A DNA stretch of 36,393 bases from Hyphomicrobiales bacterium (GTDB taxonomy: Bacteria; Pseudomonadota; Alphaproteobacteria; Rhizobiales; Beijerinckiaceae), in contig JAIXUP010000077.1 in the NCBI GenBank assembly GCA_027483505.1, positions 1 through 36,393 of the forward strand, in the 5' to 3' direction. Shown piece by piece: positions 23,956 through 32,638 of this stretch (its first letter is position 1; every line of letters starts with the position of its first letter). Below the pieces are notes generated by a model. The model had not been told where the DNA came from, did not search any database, and saw only the letters and a list, made by a program, of their open reading frames with translations. The translations under genes were made by a program, and so were the position numbers.

Positions 23956-25257
23956 ATGTCGAAGGCCCGCTATTCGAAAGACCGGATCGGCAATCACCTG
24001 CTGCATCCCGAAACGATGATGCTGGGTTATGGCTACGACCCGCTGTTGTCCGAGGGTGCCGTCAAGCCGCCGGTCTTCCTCACCTCGACCTTCGTGTTCA
24101 AGTCGGCGGAGGATGGCGAGGAGTTCTTCCATGTGGTGGCAGGGCGAAAGTCGGCTCCCAAGGGCGAAGCGGCAGGCCTGGTCTACTCGCGCTTCAACCA
24201 CCCCAATTCCGAGATCGTCGAGGACCGGCTCGCGATCTACGAGCAGGCTGAATCCGCGCTGCTGTTCGCCTCCGGCATGGCCGCCATCGCCACCACCATC
24301 ATGGCCTATGCCAGACCCAATGACGTCATCCTGCATTCCCAGCCGCTCTATGGCGGGACCGAGACGCTGGTGACCAGGACGCTGATCAACTTCGGGATGG
24401 CCGGCGTCGGCTTCGCCGATGGCCTGTCGCCCAAGGCTGTGCGGGCAGCGGCGAAGCAAGCGCTCGCGCTGGCAAGGAAGCGCAAGGGCCGCGTCTCGGT
24501 CATCATGATCGAAACGCCGTCCAACCCCTTGAACACATTGGTGGATGTGGCCCTGATTCGCGCGGTTTCCGAGGAACTTGAATCAAGACAGGAAGGCCTT
24601 CGACCTGTCATCATCTGTGACAACACACTGCTTGGCCCGGTCTTCCAGACGCCGCTGAAGCAGGGCGCGGACATTTCTGTCTACTCGTTGACCAAGTATG
24701 TCGGCGGCCATTCCGACCTGATCGCAGGCGCGGCGCTCGGGTCCGCCGAGATGATCAGGCCGGTCAAGGCGCTGCGCTCCGCCATCGGCACGCAGCTTGA
24801 TCCGCACTCGTGCTGGATGCTCGGCCGCTCGCTCGAAACGCTCGGCCTCCGCATGAATCGCGCGGCGGAGAACGCCAGGATCGTGGCCGACTTCCTGCGC
24901 GCCCACCCTGCCATCGACAAGGTGCATGATCTCACGGCCCTGCCCCCACGCTCCGCTGCGGCGCGCGTGCACAAGGCCCAGGCCACCGGGCCGGGCTCGA
25001 CCTTCTCGTTTGACGTCAAGGGCGGCAAGGCGGCAGCCTTCAAGGTGCTCAACTGCCTGACCATCTTCAAGCTCGCCGTCAGCCTCGGCGGCACCGAATC
25101 GCTGATGTGCCACCCCGCCACCACCACCCATTCGGGCGTGCCGAAGGAGGTGCGCGACCGCATCGGCGTGTCGGACGCCACCATCCGCGTCTCGATCGGC
25201 ATCGAACACGTCGACGATCTGATCGCCGACATGACGCAGGCGCTGAAGGAGATTTGA
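23956..25257 (+). CDS. Cys/Met-metabolism PLP-dependent enzyme (cystathionine gamma-synthase family)
   Basis: Fold-type I PLP enzyme of 433 aa. The cofactor lysine is K247 in [11 protein letters not shown], and the phosphate-binding SGMAA and DN motif (CDNTLLGP) are present. Other family blocks are [14 protein letters not shown] and SLGGTESL. A long N-terminal segment with [17 protein letters not shown] distinguishes this subgroup from classic MetB/MetC. Reaction is likely beta- or gamma-elimination or replacement on a sulfur amino acid; which one cannot be decided. TGGAGAA (23944-23950) precedes the ATG. Flanked on both sides by fragments of a palindromic repeat. Confidence 0.9.
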   Translation: MSKARYSKDRIGNHLLHPETMMLGYGYDPLLSEGAVKPPVFLTSTFVFKSAEDGEEFFHVVAGRKSAPKGEAAGLVYSRFNHPNSEIVEDRLAIYEQAESALLFASGMAAIATTIMAYARPNDVILHSQPLYGGTETLVTRTLINFGMAGVGFADGLSPKAVRAAAKQALALARKRKGRVSVIMIETPSNPLNTLVDVALIRAVSEELESRQEGLRPVIICDNTLLGPVFQTPLKQGADISVYSLTKYVGGHSDLIAGAALGSAEMIRPVKALRSAIGTQLDPHSCWMLGRSLETLGLRMNRAAENARIVADFLRAHPAIDKVHDLTALPPRSAAARVHKAQATGPGSTFSFDVKGGKAAAFKVLNCLTIFKLAVSLGGTESLMCHPATTTHSGVPKEVRDRIGVSDATIRVSIGIEHVDDLIADMTQALKEI

Positions 25258-25321
25258 GGGCATTGGGTTGCGCCGGGACGCATCTGTGTCGGGCTTGACT
25301 TGCGTCATCCACTCTCCATCC

Positions 25322-25350
25322 CCTCATCCTGGGCCCGTCGAAGGATGAGG
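25322..25350. repeat. REP-like palindromic repeat CCTCATCCT...AGGATGAGG
   Basis: Perfect 9-bp inverted repeat (25322-25330 with 25342-25350) around an 11-nt centre containing GGGCCC. Closely similar palindromes are abundant between genes in several Hyphomicrobiales. The remainder of the 194-bp gap contains further GC-rich, repeat-like sequence and no gene. Confidence 0.6.
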
Positions 25351-25451
25351 ATCGCAAGGCAAGCGCGTACTTCTCGTCCATGCAAGGTCATTGCCGGCGA
25401 AGCGAAGGTCATGGCCCTACCCTTGCGGCCAGAATCGTCTACGCTTCCGCA

Positions 25452-27263
25452 ATGGCCGCCGCAGTCGATCCCGAAGCCTACAAGGAAGTCCTGCTTGTGC
25501 TCGGCACGGCGGCGCTTGTCGTCCCGGCCTTCCACCGCCTGAAAATCAGTCCGATCTTCGGCTTCATGCTGATGGGGGCGCTGCTTGGTCCGGATGGACT
25601 GGCCCGCCTCAAGAACGACCTGCCCTGGTTGGACTACATCACGGTCTCCGAACGCGAGCAGTTCGAGCATGTGGCGGAACTCGGCGTCGTGTTCCTGCTG
25701 TTCATGATCGGGCTGGAACTGTCGTTCGAACGGCTGAAGACCATGCGCAGGCTGGTCTTCGGCATGGGCGCGGCGAAGCTTCTGCTCGCCAACATCGCCA
25801 TCGGCGCGGGGCTTCTCGCCCTGGGCCGCACGCCGACCGAGGCATTGGTCGTGGGCGCCTGTCTCGGCCTGTCCTCGACGGCGCTCGTGGTGCAGGTTCT
25901 GGCGGAGCAGAAGCGGCTGGGCACCATCACGGGCCGCTCATCCTTCGCGATCCTGCTGTTCGAGGACATCGCCGTGGTGCCTCTGTTGGTCTTTGTCAGC
26001 GTGCTGGGCGCTGCGGCCGGCAGCAGCCTGATGGGCAGCCTCTCGCTGGCATCATTGAAAGCGCTGGCAGCCGTCGCGACCATCTTCCTCGCCGGGCGCT
26101 ATCTGCTGCGCCCCGTCTTCCGCCGCGTCGCCGCCACCCGCAGCCCGGAACTCTTCATGGCCGCCTGCCTTCTGGTGATTTTTGGCACCAGCCTGATCAC
26201 GGCGGTGAGCGGCCTGTCCATGGCGCTTGGGGCCTTTCTTGCCGGTCTGATCCTCGCCGAAACAGAGTATCGCCGCCAGATCGAGGTCACCATCGAGCCT
26301 TTCAAGGGGCTTCTGCTGGGGGTCTTCTTCTTTGCCGTCGGCATGTCGCTCGATGTCGGCAAGATCGTCGCCCAGCCCTTCGCGATCGTCAGCGCGGTTG
26401 TGGCACTGCTGGCGGTCAAGGCGGTCGTTACCTATCCTGTGATGCGCGCCTTCCAGATCAGCCGACCTGCCGCGCTCGAAGGCGCGGCATTGCTGTCGCC
26501 GGCGGGTGAGTTCGCTTTTGTCGTTTTGGGCCTTGCCGTCAGCCTGCGGGTCGTCGGGGCTGATCTCGGTGGTTTTGCCTTGACCGTCGCCTCGCTCTCG
26601 CTGGCCGTCCTGCCGCTGGTGGCGATCGCCGGGCGACGCCTGGCGAAAAGCATCACGCCGCAGGCCGTCCTGCCAGAGGAAGCACTGGTGCAGCCCGATG
26701 GCCATGGCGCGGCCAAGGTCATCGTCGTAGGCTTCGGCCGCGTCGGTCAACTCGTCGCCTCCATGCTGGATGAGAACAAGGTGTCCTATCTTGCCATCGA
26801 CACCGATCCGGCTTCGGTGGCGACCGGGCGGCGCGCTGGCAGGCCGGTCTATTACGGCGACGCCTCGCGCCCCGAATTCCTCGAGCGCTGCGGCCTCGGC
26901 AAGGCCAGCGCCGTCGTCGTCACCATGGACAGCCGCTCCGCCGTGGAGAAGGTCTCGACCATCGTGCGAGGCATGCGCGCCGACCTCGTCATTGTCGCCC
27001 GCGCCAAGGACCGTGCCCATGCCCGCCTGCTCTATGAGCGCGGCGTGACCGAAGCAGTGCCCGAGGCCTTCGAGGCCAGCCTGCATCTGGCCGAGGCCAC
27101 GCTGATCAGCGCTGGTGTCCCGCTCGGCCTCGCCATCGCCTCGGTGCACGAACGCCGCGACCAGTTCCGCGCCGAGTTCCAGACGATCGACCGTGGCGAA
27201 GCCCGCACCAGCGTTGCACGCATCCGCTCGCGCCGCAGCACGAGCCCAAGCAGGACAAGCTGA
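25452..27263 (+). CDS. Monovalent cation:proton antiporter (CPA2/KefB type) with TrkA-N domain
   Basis: Inner-membrane antiporter of 603 aa. About twelve membrane segments span residues 10-420, with the GLSSTALVVQVL and LFEDIAVVPLL motifs conserved in Kef-type exchangers. A linker leads to a C-terminal Rossmann domain (KVIVVGFGRVGQLV...YLAIDTD) that binds NAD(H) or nucleotides as in KefB/KefC. No C-terminal TrkA-C domain is obvious; the tail is Arg/Ser-rich. ATG at 25452 was preferred; an upstream ATG in frame adds a non-membrane stretch overlapping the repeat region. The LysE gene follows after 3 bases. Confidence 0.92.
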   Translation: MAAAVDPEAYKEVLLVLGTAALVVPAFHRLKISPIFGFMLMGALLGPDGLARLKNDLPWLDYITVSEREQFEHVAELGVVFLLFMIGLELSFERLKTMRRLVFGMGAAKLLLANIAIGAGLLALGRTPTEALVVGACLGLSSTALVVQVLAEQKRLGTITGRSSFAILLFEDIAVVPLLVFVSVLGAAAGSSLMGSLSLASLKALAAVATIFLAGRYLLRPVFRRVAATRSPELFMAACLLVIFGTSLITAVSGLSMALGAFLAGLILAETEYRRQIEVTIEPFKGLLLGVFFFAVGMSLDVGKIVAQPFAIVSAVVALLAVKAVVTYPVMRAFQISRPAALEGAALLSPAGEFAFVVLGLAVSLRVVGADLGGFALTVASLSLAVLPLVAIAGRRLAKSITPQAVLPEEALVQPDGHGAAKVIVVGFGRVGQLVASMLDENKVSYLAIDTDPASVATGRRAGRPVYYGDASRPEFLERCGLGKASAVVVTMDSRSAVEKVSTIVRGMRADLVIVARAKDRAHARLLYERGVTEAVPEAFEASLHLAEATLISAGVPLGLAIASVHERRDQFRAEFQTIDRGEARTSVARIRSRRSTSPSRTS

Positions 27264-27266
27264 GCC

Positions 27267-27893
27267 ATGCTGGCTCTGACCATCTTGCCAAGCTTCATCC
27301 TTGCCGCGGCGGTCATTGAGATAACCCCCGGGCCGAACATGGCCTATCTTGCCCATGTCGCGCTGAACCAGGGCAGGATGGCCGGATTTGCGGCGGTCGC
27401 GGGCGTTGCGCTTGGCTTGAGCATCATCGGTGTCCTTGCCGCTTTCGGCGTCGGAGCCTTGATCGATGGCAGTCCCGTTGCCTACCAGATGATGCGCTGG
27501 CTTGGTGCGGCCTATCTCCTGTGGCTGGCCTGGGAGGCCTGGACACAGTCAAGCGAGGACCATGCGGACATGCCTGGCAAAGCCGCCGGGCTGATGCCGC
27601 TGTTCTGGCGAGGATTGATCACCAATCTTCTCAATCCCAAGGCAGCCGTGTTCTACGTTGCCATGCTGCCTCAGTTCGTGCACGTGGAATTGGGCCGGAC
27701 GACAATGCAGCTGGCAATCCTCACCGCAGCGAATGTCGCTGTTGCAACCACGATCCATCTCGGGATCGTGCTGATGGCGGATCGCGTCCGCAGCGCATTG
27801 GCCAAAACCCAGGCCATGACCCGGATCCGGCAAGGCCTTGCCCTGTCGCTGGTGGCCGTGGCGATCTGGTTTCTGGTCAGCACCGCGCGCTGA
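27267..27893 (+). CDS. LysE/RhtB-family amino-acid exporter
   Basis: Inner-membrane protein of 208 aa with about six membrane segments. The N-terminal EITPGPNMAYLAHVAL motif, the AAYLLWLAW segment and the central FWRGLITNLLNPKAAVFYVAMLPQF are diagnostic of LysE/RhtB exporters. Substrates in the family include lysine, threonine, homoserine and cysteine derivatives. Position one gene away from a sulfur-amino-acid PLP enzyme suggests cysteine-like or homoserine-like compounds, as inference. It starts 3 bases after the antiporter stop. Confidence 0.9.
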   Translation: MLALTILPSFILAAAVIEITPGPNMAYLAHVALNQGRMAGFAAVAGVALGLSIIGVLAAFGVGALIDGSPVAYQMMRWLGAAYLLWLAWEAWTQSSEDHADMPGKAAGLMPLFWRGLITNLLNPKAAVFYVAMLPQFVHVELGRTTMQLAILTAANVAVATTIHLGIVLMADRVRSALAKTQAMTRIRQGLALSLVAVAIWFLVSTAR

Positions 27894-27932
27894 CAGGATG
27901 ACAGGCCTGCCGGGGCAGCCTAATCTGGACAT

Positions 27933-29108
27933 ATGTTCCTCACCCTCTTCACCGAACTGCGCGCCGCGAAAATCCCGGTCACGCTGCGTGAGTTTCTCAC
28001 GTTGCTGGACGGCGTCGACGGCCGTGTCGCCGAATATCGCGTCACCGATTTCTATCATCTCGCCCGCACTTGCCTCGTCAAGGACGAGCGCCACCTGGAT
28101 CGCTTCGATCTGGTTTTCGCCCATGTCTTCAAAGGCATGGAGCTGTTGTCGGACTCTCTTCAACAGGTTGAGCTGCCCGCCGAATGGCTGCGGAAGCTCG
28201 CGGAGAAGCATCTCACGGACGACGAAAAGGCCCAGATCGAGGCGCTCGGCTGGGACAAGCTGTTCGAGACGTTGAAGCAGCGCCTCGAAGAGCAGCAAGG
28301 GCGCCATCAGGGCGGCTCGAAATGGATCGGAACCGCCGGAACCTCGCCCTATGGGGCCTACGGCTACAACCCCGAAGGCGTGCGCATCGGGCAGGACGGC
28401 AACCGCAGCTTCCGCGCGGTGAAGGTCTGGGACAAGCGCGAGTTCAAGGACTTCGACGACAGCCGCGAACTGGGCGTGCGCAACATGCGCCTCGCGCTGC
28501 GCAAACTGCGCAAGTTCGCCCGCAGCGGCGCAGCCGACGAACTCGACCTTGACGACACCATCAAGTCCACCGCCGAACAGGGCTATCTCGACGTCAGGCT
28601 GCGCCCCGAGCGGCGCAATGCCGTGAAGGTCCTGTTGTTCCTCGATGTCGGCGGCTCGATGGATTGGCACATCGAACAGGCCGAGGAACTGTTTTCGGCC
28701 GCCCGCGCCGAGTTCAAGCATTTCGAGCATTTCTATTTCCACAACTGCCCCTATGAGCGCGTCTGGCGCGAGAACCGCCGCCGTCACGACCAGATGTTGT
28801 CCACCTGGGACATTCTGCGCACGTATCCCGCCGACTACCGCTGCGTCTTCGTCGGTGATGCGGCCATGAGCCCCTACGAGATCGTGCAGCCAGGAGGCTC
28901 GGTCGAACACTGGAACGAGGAAGCAGGCGAGGTTTGGATGAAGCGGCTCACCGAACGCTTCCCCAAATCGGTCTGGCTGAATCCGGTCCCGCAGCTTCGC
29001 TGGAGCTACACCCATTCCACCGGCCTCATCGGCAAGCTCATGGGCGGGCGCATGTATCCGCTGACGCTGGAAGGCCTTGAGCGGGCGATCAAGACGCTGT
29101 CGCGGTAG
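27933..29108 (+). CDS. VWA-domain CoxE-like protein
   Basis: Protein of 391 aa. The N-terminal helical part (residues 1-125) is followed by a linker containing SPYGAYGYNPEGVRIG and a C-terminal von Willebrand A domain. The MIDAS strand reads FLDVGGSMD (D238 to M243), with Gly in place of the first Ser; I regard this as usual for this subgroup. A second metal-site Asp is likely in VFVGDAAM. CoxE/VWA proteins work with MoxR ATPases in metalloenzyme maturation. It lies 39 bases after the LysE gene, with the MoxR gene 4.2 kb upstream on the opposite strand. Confidence 0.88.
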   Translation: MFLTLFTELRAAKIPVTLREFLTLLDGVDGRVAEYRVTDFYHLARTCLVKDERHLDRFDLVFAHVFKGMELLSDSLQQVELPAEWLRKLAEKHLTDDEKAQIEALGWDKLFETLKQRLEEQQGRHQGGSKWIGTAGTSPYGAYGYNPEGVRIGQDGNRSFRAVKVWDKREFKDFDDSRELGVRNMRLALRKLRKFARSGAADELDLDDTIKSTAEQGYLDVRLRPERRNAVKVLLFLDVGGSMDWHIEQAEELFSAARAEFKHFEHFYFHNCPYERVWRENRRRHDQMLSTWDILRTYPADYRCVFVGDAAMSPYEIVQPGGSVEHWNEEAGEVWMKRLTERFPKSVWLNPVPQLRWSYTHSTGLIGKLMGGRMYPLTLEGLERAIKTLSR

Positions 29109-29134
29109 CGACGATCTGCGTTCGCCGGCGGCGC

Positions 29135-30016
29135 TCACCGCGTCTTTGCGCCCAGCCGCGCCCTGAAGAACGCATCCATGTCATCGAGTGCAGTGCCCCG
29201 CTGGCGCAACAGCCGCGACATCCCGGTCAGGATGTCGACATGCCCGAGCCCCGGGTAGATCCGGGTGCCGGCGACAGCGCCAGCTGCCTCAAGCCTGGCC
29301 GCCATGGCGGTGGCGTTTGTGGGACGGACTGTCTTGTCATCAGCGCCGCACATCAGCAGCATTGGAGGCGCATCGCGCCTGGCGAAGTTGATCGGCTGCG
29401 TCGCCTTGGGGTCCGGCCATGCCCCGAATGCAGCCTCGGCATCGGCAGAACGCCACGGATGGAAATCATAAGGCCCGGAGATGCCGACCACAGCCTTGAC
29501 AAGGCGCGGATCAACCCCCGCCCCCCTGAGATAGCGCGGTTGCAGCGCCAGCATCACTGCATTGTAGGCGCCCGCCGAATGTCCTGCGAGCCCGATGCGG
29601 GCTGGATCGCCGCCATGGCTTGCGATGTTGTCGCGCACCCAGGCCAGGGCCAGCGCGCCATCATCCAGAAACGCGGGAAAGCGGACCTCCGGCACAAGGC
29701 GGTAGTCGGCGATCACCGTCACGAAGCCGCGCGCCGCCAGCGCCGAGCCGACAAAGCCGTAGTCCTGCCGGCTGCCCGCGTTCCATGAGCCGCCATAGAT
29801 GAACACCACCACGGGCGCACCGTCGCCATCCAGCGCGCCGGACGGACGATAGATGTCGAGTTGCTGGCGCGGATGCGGGCCAAAGGCAATGCCGCTGGCG
29901 GTGCGCCGGGCGCCCGGATCGCCGCCCGCAACCGCATTGAACATGGCCAGCGGCGAACACGACGCCTGCAGCAGCGGCAGGGCCAGCATCGACAGGACAA
30001 GGCGGCGCGGCGGCAT
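29135..30016 (-). CDS. Alpha/beta hydrolase (BD-FAE/esterase type), probable lipoprotein
   Basis: Hydrolase of 293 aa. A signal peptide (MPPRRLVLSMLALPLLQAS) ends at a Cys in QASC, a slightly unusual lipobox, so the protein is probably membrane-anchored in the periplasm or outer membrane. The oxyanion motif is YGGSW, the nucleophile elbow GHSAGA, and Asp (GADDKTV) and His (GLGHVD) complete the triad. AAAGGGG (complement of 30022-30028) fixes the ATG at 30016; the upstream 17-codon extension is not used. Substrate unknown; ester or formamide hydrolysis is likely. Confidence 0.87.
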   Translation of the reverse strand: MPPRRLVLSMLALPLLQASCSPLAMFNAVAGGDPGARRTASGIAFGPHPRQQLDIYRPSGALDGDGAPVVVFIYGGSWNAGSRQDYGFVGSALAARGFVTVIADYRLVPEVRFPAFLDDGALALAWVRDNIASHGGDPARIGLAGHSAGAYNAVMLALQPRYLRGAGVDPRLVKAVVGISGPYDFHPWRSADAEAAFGAWPDPKATQPINFARRDAPPMLLMCGADDKTVRPTNATAMAARLEAAGAVAGTRIYPGLGHVDILTGMSRLLRQRGTALDDMDAFFRARLGAKTR

Positions 30017-30036
30017 GGCTGCCCCTTTAACCCGGT

Positions 30037-30057
30037 TTGACACGCCGTGACGGCGTG
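30037..30057. promoter_or_regulatory. TTGACA element overlapping a 17-bp palindrome
   Basis: CACGCCGT-G-ACGGCGTG (30041-30057) is a perfect palindrome with one central base. A consensus -35 TTGACA (30037-30042) for the rightward gene overlaps its left edge. It lies in the 123-bp divergent gap. A clear -10 is not seen 17 bases on (30060-30065), so the promoter is tentative. Confidence 0.4.
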
Positions 30058-30139
30058 ATTGCTGCAACTACAGCCGAAGCGGTCAAGCGGATGCGCAGGC
30101 CATTCGCTTCCACACAGGCGCTTGCGCAGGCCCGGCGCC

Positions 30140-30772
30140 ATGGCATACACCCCGAGCATGTCCATTCTCCCGCCGCCGCTGGTCGATGAAGAAGAGTTCG
30201 GCCTGCCCAGCTATCGGCAGAAGCCGCGCCCGATCGGATTTGATCTCGCCTACAAGATCGAGGGTGATGTGCTGGTGATCGATTCCACCCGCAAGATCGA
30301 CCGCGTTCGCCTCGCCAGCGTCGAGCAGGTGCGTTTCACCTTCAAGCCGGGCAACATCGCCTCCACCGGCTATGTCACCGAGCTTCGCCTCAGCGACGGC
30401 AAGACCATCACCATCGGCGACATCTCGTGGCGCTCGATGGTCGAGATCGAGCGCGGCGGGGCGCGCTACATCCGCTTCATCCGCGAACTGTGCGCCATCA
30501 TCGCGCGGCTCAACCCCAAGGCGCGCTTCGTGGCCGGCAAACCGCCGGTCATCTGGGCCCTGTTCGCGGTAATCGCCACCGTCTCGGTGCTGATGATGTC
30601 CTACTTCGCCTTCCGCGCCTGGCAGCAGGGCGTTGTCGGCGCCGTGTGGATCGGCGTGGGTCTGGCGGCGATCGCGGCTTGGCAGATGTGGCCGATGGTC
30701 AGGCTCAACCGGCCGCGCGAACTCGCTTTGGGCGAAATACCTGACGACCTGATGCCGAAACAGGGCACCTGA
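30140..30772 (+). CDS. Unknown protein with two C-terminal membrane segments
   Basis: Protein of 210 aa. Residues 30-115 form a predicted beta-rich soluble domain (IDRVRLASVEQVRFTF, VTELRLSDGKTITIGD) that resembles bacterial PH-like domains in pattern. A helix (IRFIRELCAIIARLN) and two hydrophobic segments at about 136-158 and 164-184 follow. I do not recognise the family. The start is uncertain: ATG at 30140 or 30158, neither with a good ribosome-binding site. It ends 3 bases from the stop of the convergent UspA gene. Confidence 0.7.
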   Translation: MAYTPSMSILPPPLVDEEEFGLPSYRQKPRPIGFDLAYKIEGDVLVIDSTRKIDRVRLASVEQVRFTFKPGNIASTGYVTELRLSDGKTITIGDISWRSMVEIERGGARYIRFIRELCAIIARLNPKARFVAGKPPVIWALFAVIATVSVLMMSYFAFRAWQQGVVGAVWIGVGLAAIAAWQMWPMVRLNRPRELALGEIPDDLMPKQGT

Positions 30773-30775
30773 GCG

Positions 30776-31198
30776 TCACCGCACCACCAGCACCGAACAG
30801 ACGGCGTGGCGCACGATCGTGGTCGCGTTCGATCCGATCAGATAGGTGGCCATCGACGGCCTGTGCGAGCCCACGACGATGAGGTCGGCGCCCCAACTCT
30901 TCGCCTCCTCCAGCACCTCGCCGTAGATCGAGCCGAGGCGGACCACATGGCTCACCTTGTCGCGCGGCAGGGCCAGTTCGCCGGCGACAGCCGTGAGCTC
31001 GACGTCAGCCTCGGCCTTCGATGAGACGTCGAAATCGGCCGGCATGTACTCCATGTAGGTCACCGGCATCAGGGACCGCACGCTGACAAGGCGCAACTGC
31101 CCGCCCGAATGCGACGCGAGGGCCACGGCGCGGTCGAGCGCCGGGCGGGCGACGGCGACATCGCTGAGATCGATCGGGACGAGAATCATCTTGAACAT
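30776..31198 (-). CDS. Universal stress protein, UspA family
   Basis: Cytoplasmic protein of 140 aa, the usual single-domain size. MILVPIDLSD at the N-terminus and LIVVGSHRPS...YLIGSNATTIVRHA at the C-terminus are typical. The second Gly of the G-x2-G-x9-G-S/T nucleotide motif is Arg here (GSHR). ATP binding is plausible but not certain. AGGAGG (complement of 31206-31211) precedes the ATG. An FNR/FixK-like box (31252-31265) is well placed for activation, suggesting induction under low oxygen. Confidence 0.93.
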   Translation of the reverse strand: MFKMILVPIDLSDVAVARPALDRAVALASHSGGQLRLVSVRSLMPVTYMEYMPADFDVSSKAEADVELTAVAGELALPRDKVSHVVRLGSIYGEVLEEAKSWGADLIVVGSHRPSMATYLIGSNATTIVRHAVCSVLVVR

Positions 31199-31251
31199 CG
31201 GCCAGCCTCCTGTTGATCCAAACAGTATGGCGCGCCGTTCGTGGCAATTCC

Positions 31252-31265
31252 TTGATCCTGATCAG
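31252..31265 (-). promoter_or_regulatory. FNR/FixK-type box upstream of uspA
   Basis: TTGATCCTGATCAG matches the TTGAT-N4-ATCAA consensus at 9 of 10 defined positions. Its centre is 31258.5. A TACTGT -10-like element on the minus strand (complement of 31222-31227) would put transcription start near 31215, placing the box about 42-44 bases upstream, as in activation by FNR/FixK proteins. The divergent MFS gene could also respond. Confidence 0.55.
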
Positions 31266-31389
31266 CGCGGCGCGCAATGCCCGCATGGGCGAGGGGCGGG
31301 CGGCGCAATTGACGCCAAAGGGCGGCGTCGGTCATATGAGACCCGTTGCGCAGGGCCATCCGTCCACCGCAGCCGCTGAGGCCAGCCCG

Positions 31390-32622
31390 ATGTCATCGCC
31401 CGCTCCCAAGCTGTTCTCGCGCACCTCGCCCGTCACCTTCCTGATGACGCTGGCCTTCACCAACTGGATCGGCTTCGCCTGCTGGCAGGCCTTGATCAAC
31501 AATTTCGGCAAGGAAGCCGCCGGCTTCACCGGTCTCGACATCGGCATGATGCAGTCGGTGCGCGAGATCCCCGGCTTCATGGCGTTCACCGCAATCGTGC
31601 TGTTCCTGTTCCTGCGCGAGCAGCTTCTGGCCTATCTCAGCCTGATCCTGCTCGGGGTCGGCATCGCGCTGACAGGCCATTATCCGTCCCTCACCGGCAT
31701 CCTGATCACGACCTTCATCATGTCGGTCGGATTCCACTATTTCGAGACCGCGCAGCAGGCGCTGTCGCTGCAGATCGTTCCGAAGGATCAGGCCGCAAGG
31801 ACGCTCGGCAAGGTCGCCAGCGCCGTCGCGGCGGCGCAGCTTCTCTCCTTTGGCGTGATTGCCTTGTCCTGGAAGCTCTTCCAGCCGAGCTGGCAGACGC
31901 TGTTCCTGTGCGCCGGCGGCGCGACCATCCTGCTGGCGGCGGGCGCATGGGCCTTCTTTCCGCGCGTTCAGGGCTCCACGCCGCAGAACAAGGGTCTCGT
32001 GCTGCGCAAACGCTACGGGCTCTATTACGCGCTCACCTTCATGTCAGGCGCGCGGCGGCAGATCTTCATGGCCTTCGGCGGCTTCCTGCTGGTCGAGCGC
32101 TTCGGCTATGACCTCTCCGCCATCGCCGTCCTGATGCTCGCGACCTACGCCACCAACGTCGTTGTCGCGCCCATGATCGGCGGGCTGATCGGCAAGCTCG
32201 GCGAGCGGCTGACCATCCAGATCGAGAACATCTCCCTGATCTGTGTCTTTTTCGGCTACGCGCTGGCCAGCCAGGGAGTCTTTGGTGACTGGGGCGCGTT
32301 CGTGGTCGGCAAACTCTTCGTGCTGGATGGGATTTTCGTCACGCTGATCATCGCCCAGAAAACCTATTTCCAGAAGATCGCCGACCCCGCCGACATCGCG
32401 CCGACCGCAGCGGTCGCCTTCTCGATCAACCACATCGCCGCCGTCGGCCTGCCGGTGACCTTCGGCGTCCTGTGGACGAAGATCGACCCGTCGGTCGTGT
32501 TCTACATCGGCATGGCGATCGCCAGCGTCTCGCTGAGCCTGGCGTTTCTGGTACCGCGCCACCCGAAGCCTGGCCATGAGACGACGCTTCTGGGCAAAGC
32601 CGAAATCGCGCCCGCTGAATGA
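31390..32622 (+). CDS. Major facilitator superfamily transporter
   Basis: Inner-membrane protein of 410 aa with 10-12 membrane segments in two bundles. No diagnostic motif for a substrate class is recognised. ATG at 31390 was chosen: GAGG is 8 bases upstream and the first membrane segment begins about 15 residues in. Frame extends to 31213, but that part is hydrophilic and covers the uspA promoter region. It ends 16 bases from the convergent LysR stop. Confidence 0.85.
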   Translation: MSSPAPKLFSRTSPVTFLMTLAFTNWIGFACWQALINNFGKEAAGFTGLDIGMMQSVREIPGFMAFTAIVLFLFLREQLLAYLSLILLGVGIALTGHYPSLTGILITTFIMSVGFHYFETAQQALSLQIVPKDQAARTLGKVASAVAAAQLLSFGVIALSWKLFQPSWQTLFLCAGGATILLAAGAWAFFPRVQGSTPQNKGLVLRKRYGLYYALTFMSGARRQIFMAFGGFLLVERFGYDLSAIAVLMLATYATNVVVAPMIGGLIGKLGERLTIQIENISLICVFFGYALASQGVFGDWGAFVVGKLFVLDGIFVTLIIAQKTYFQKIADPADIAPTAAVAFSINHIAAVGLPVTFGVLWTKIDPSVVFYIGMAIASVSLSLAFLVPRHPKPGHETTLLGKAEIAPAE

Positions 32623-32638
32623 GCACGGCGAAGGCCGC

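Noticed and set aside
26052..27356. 434-aa minus-strand open frame opposite the Kef-type antiporter
   Set aside because: Shadow of a clear membrane transporter with TrkA-N motif.
28645..28662. VWA protein degenerate because MIDAS reads DVGGS rather than DxSxS
   Set aside because: The Gly form is what I expect in this CoxE-like subgroup, and the protein is otherwise full length.
27549..29138. 529-aa minus-strand open frame opposite lysE and the VWA gene
   Set aside because: Low-complexity composition and no domain; the plus-strand genes have strong family motifs.
31213..31389. Longer N-terminus for the MFS transporter
   Set aside because: Hydrophilic, covers the uspA promoter and FNR-like box; a supported ATG exists at 31390.
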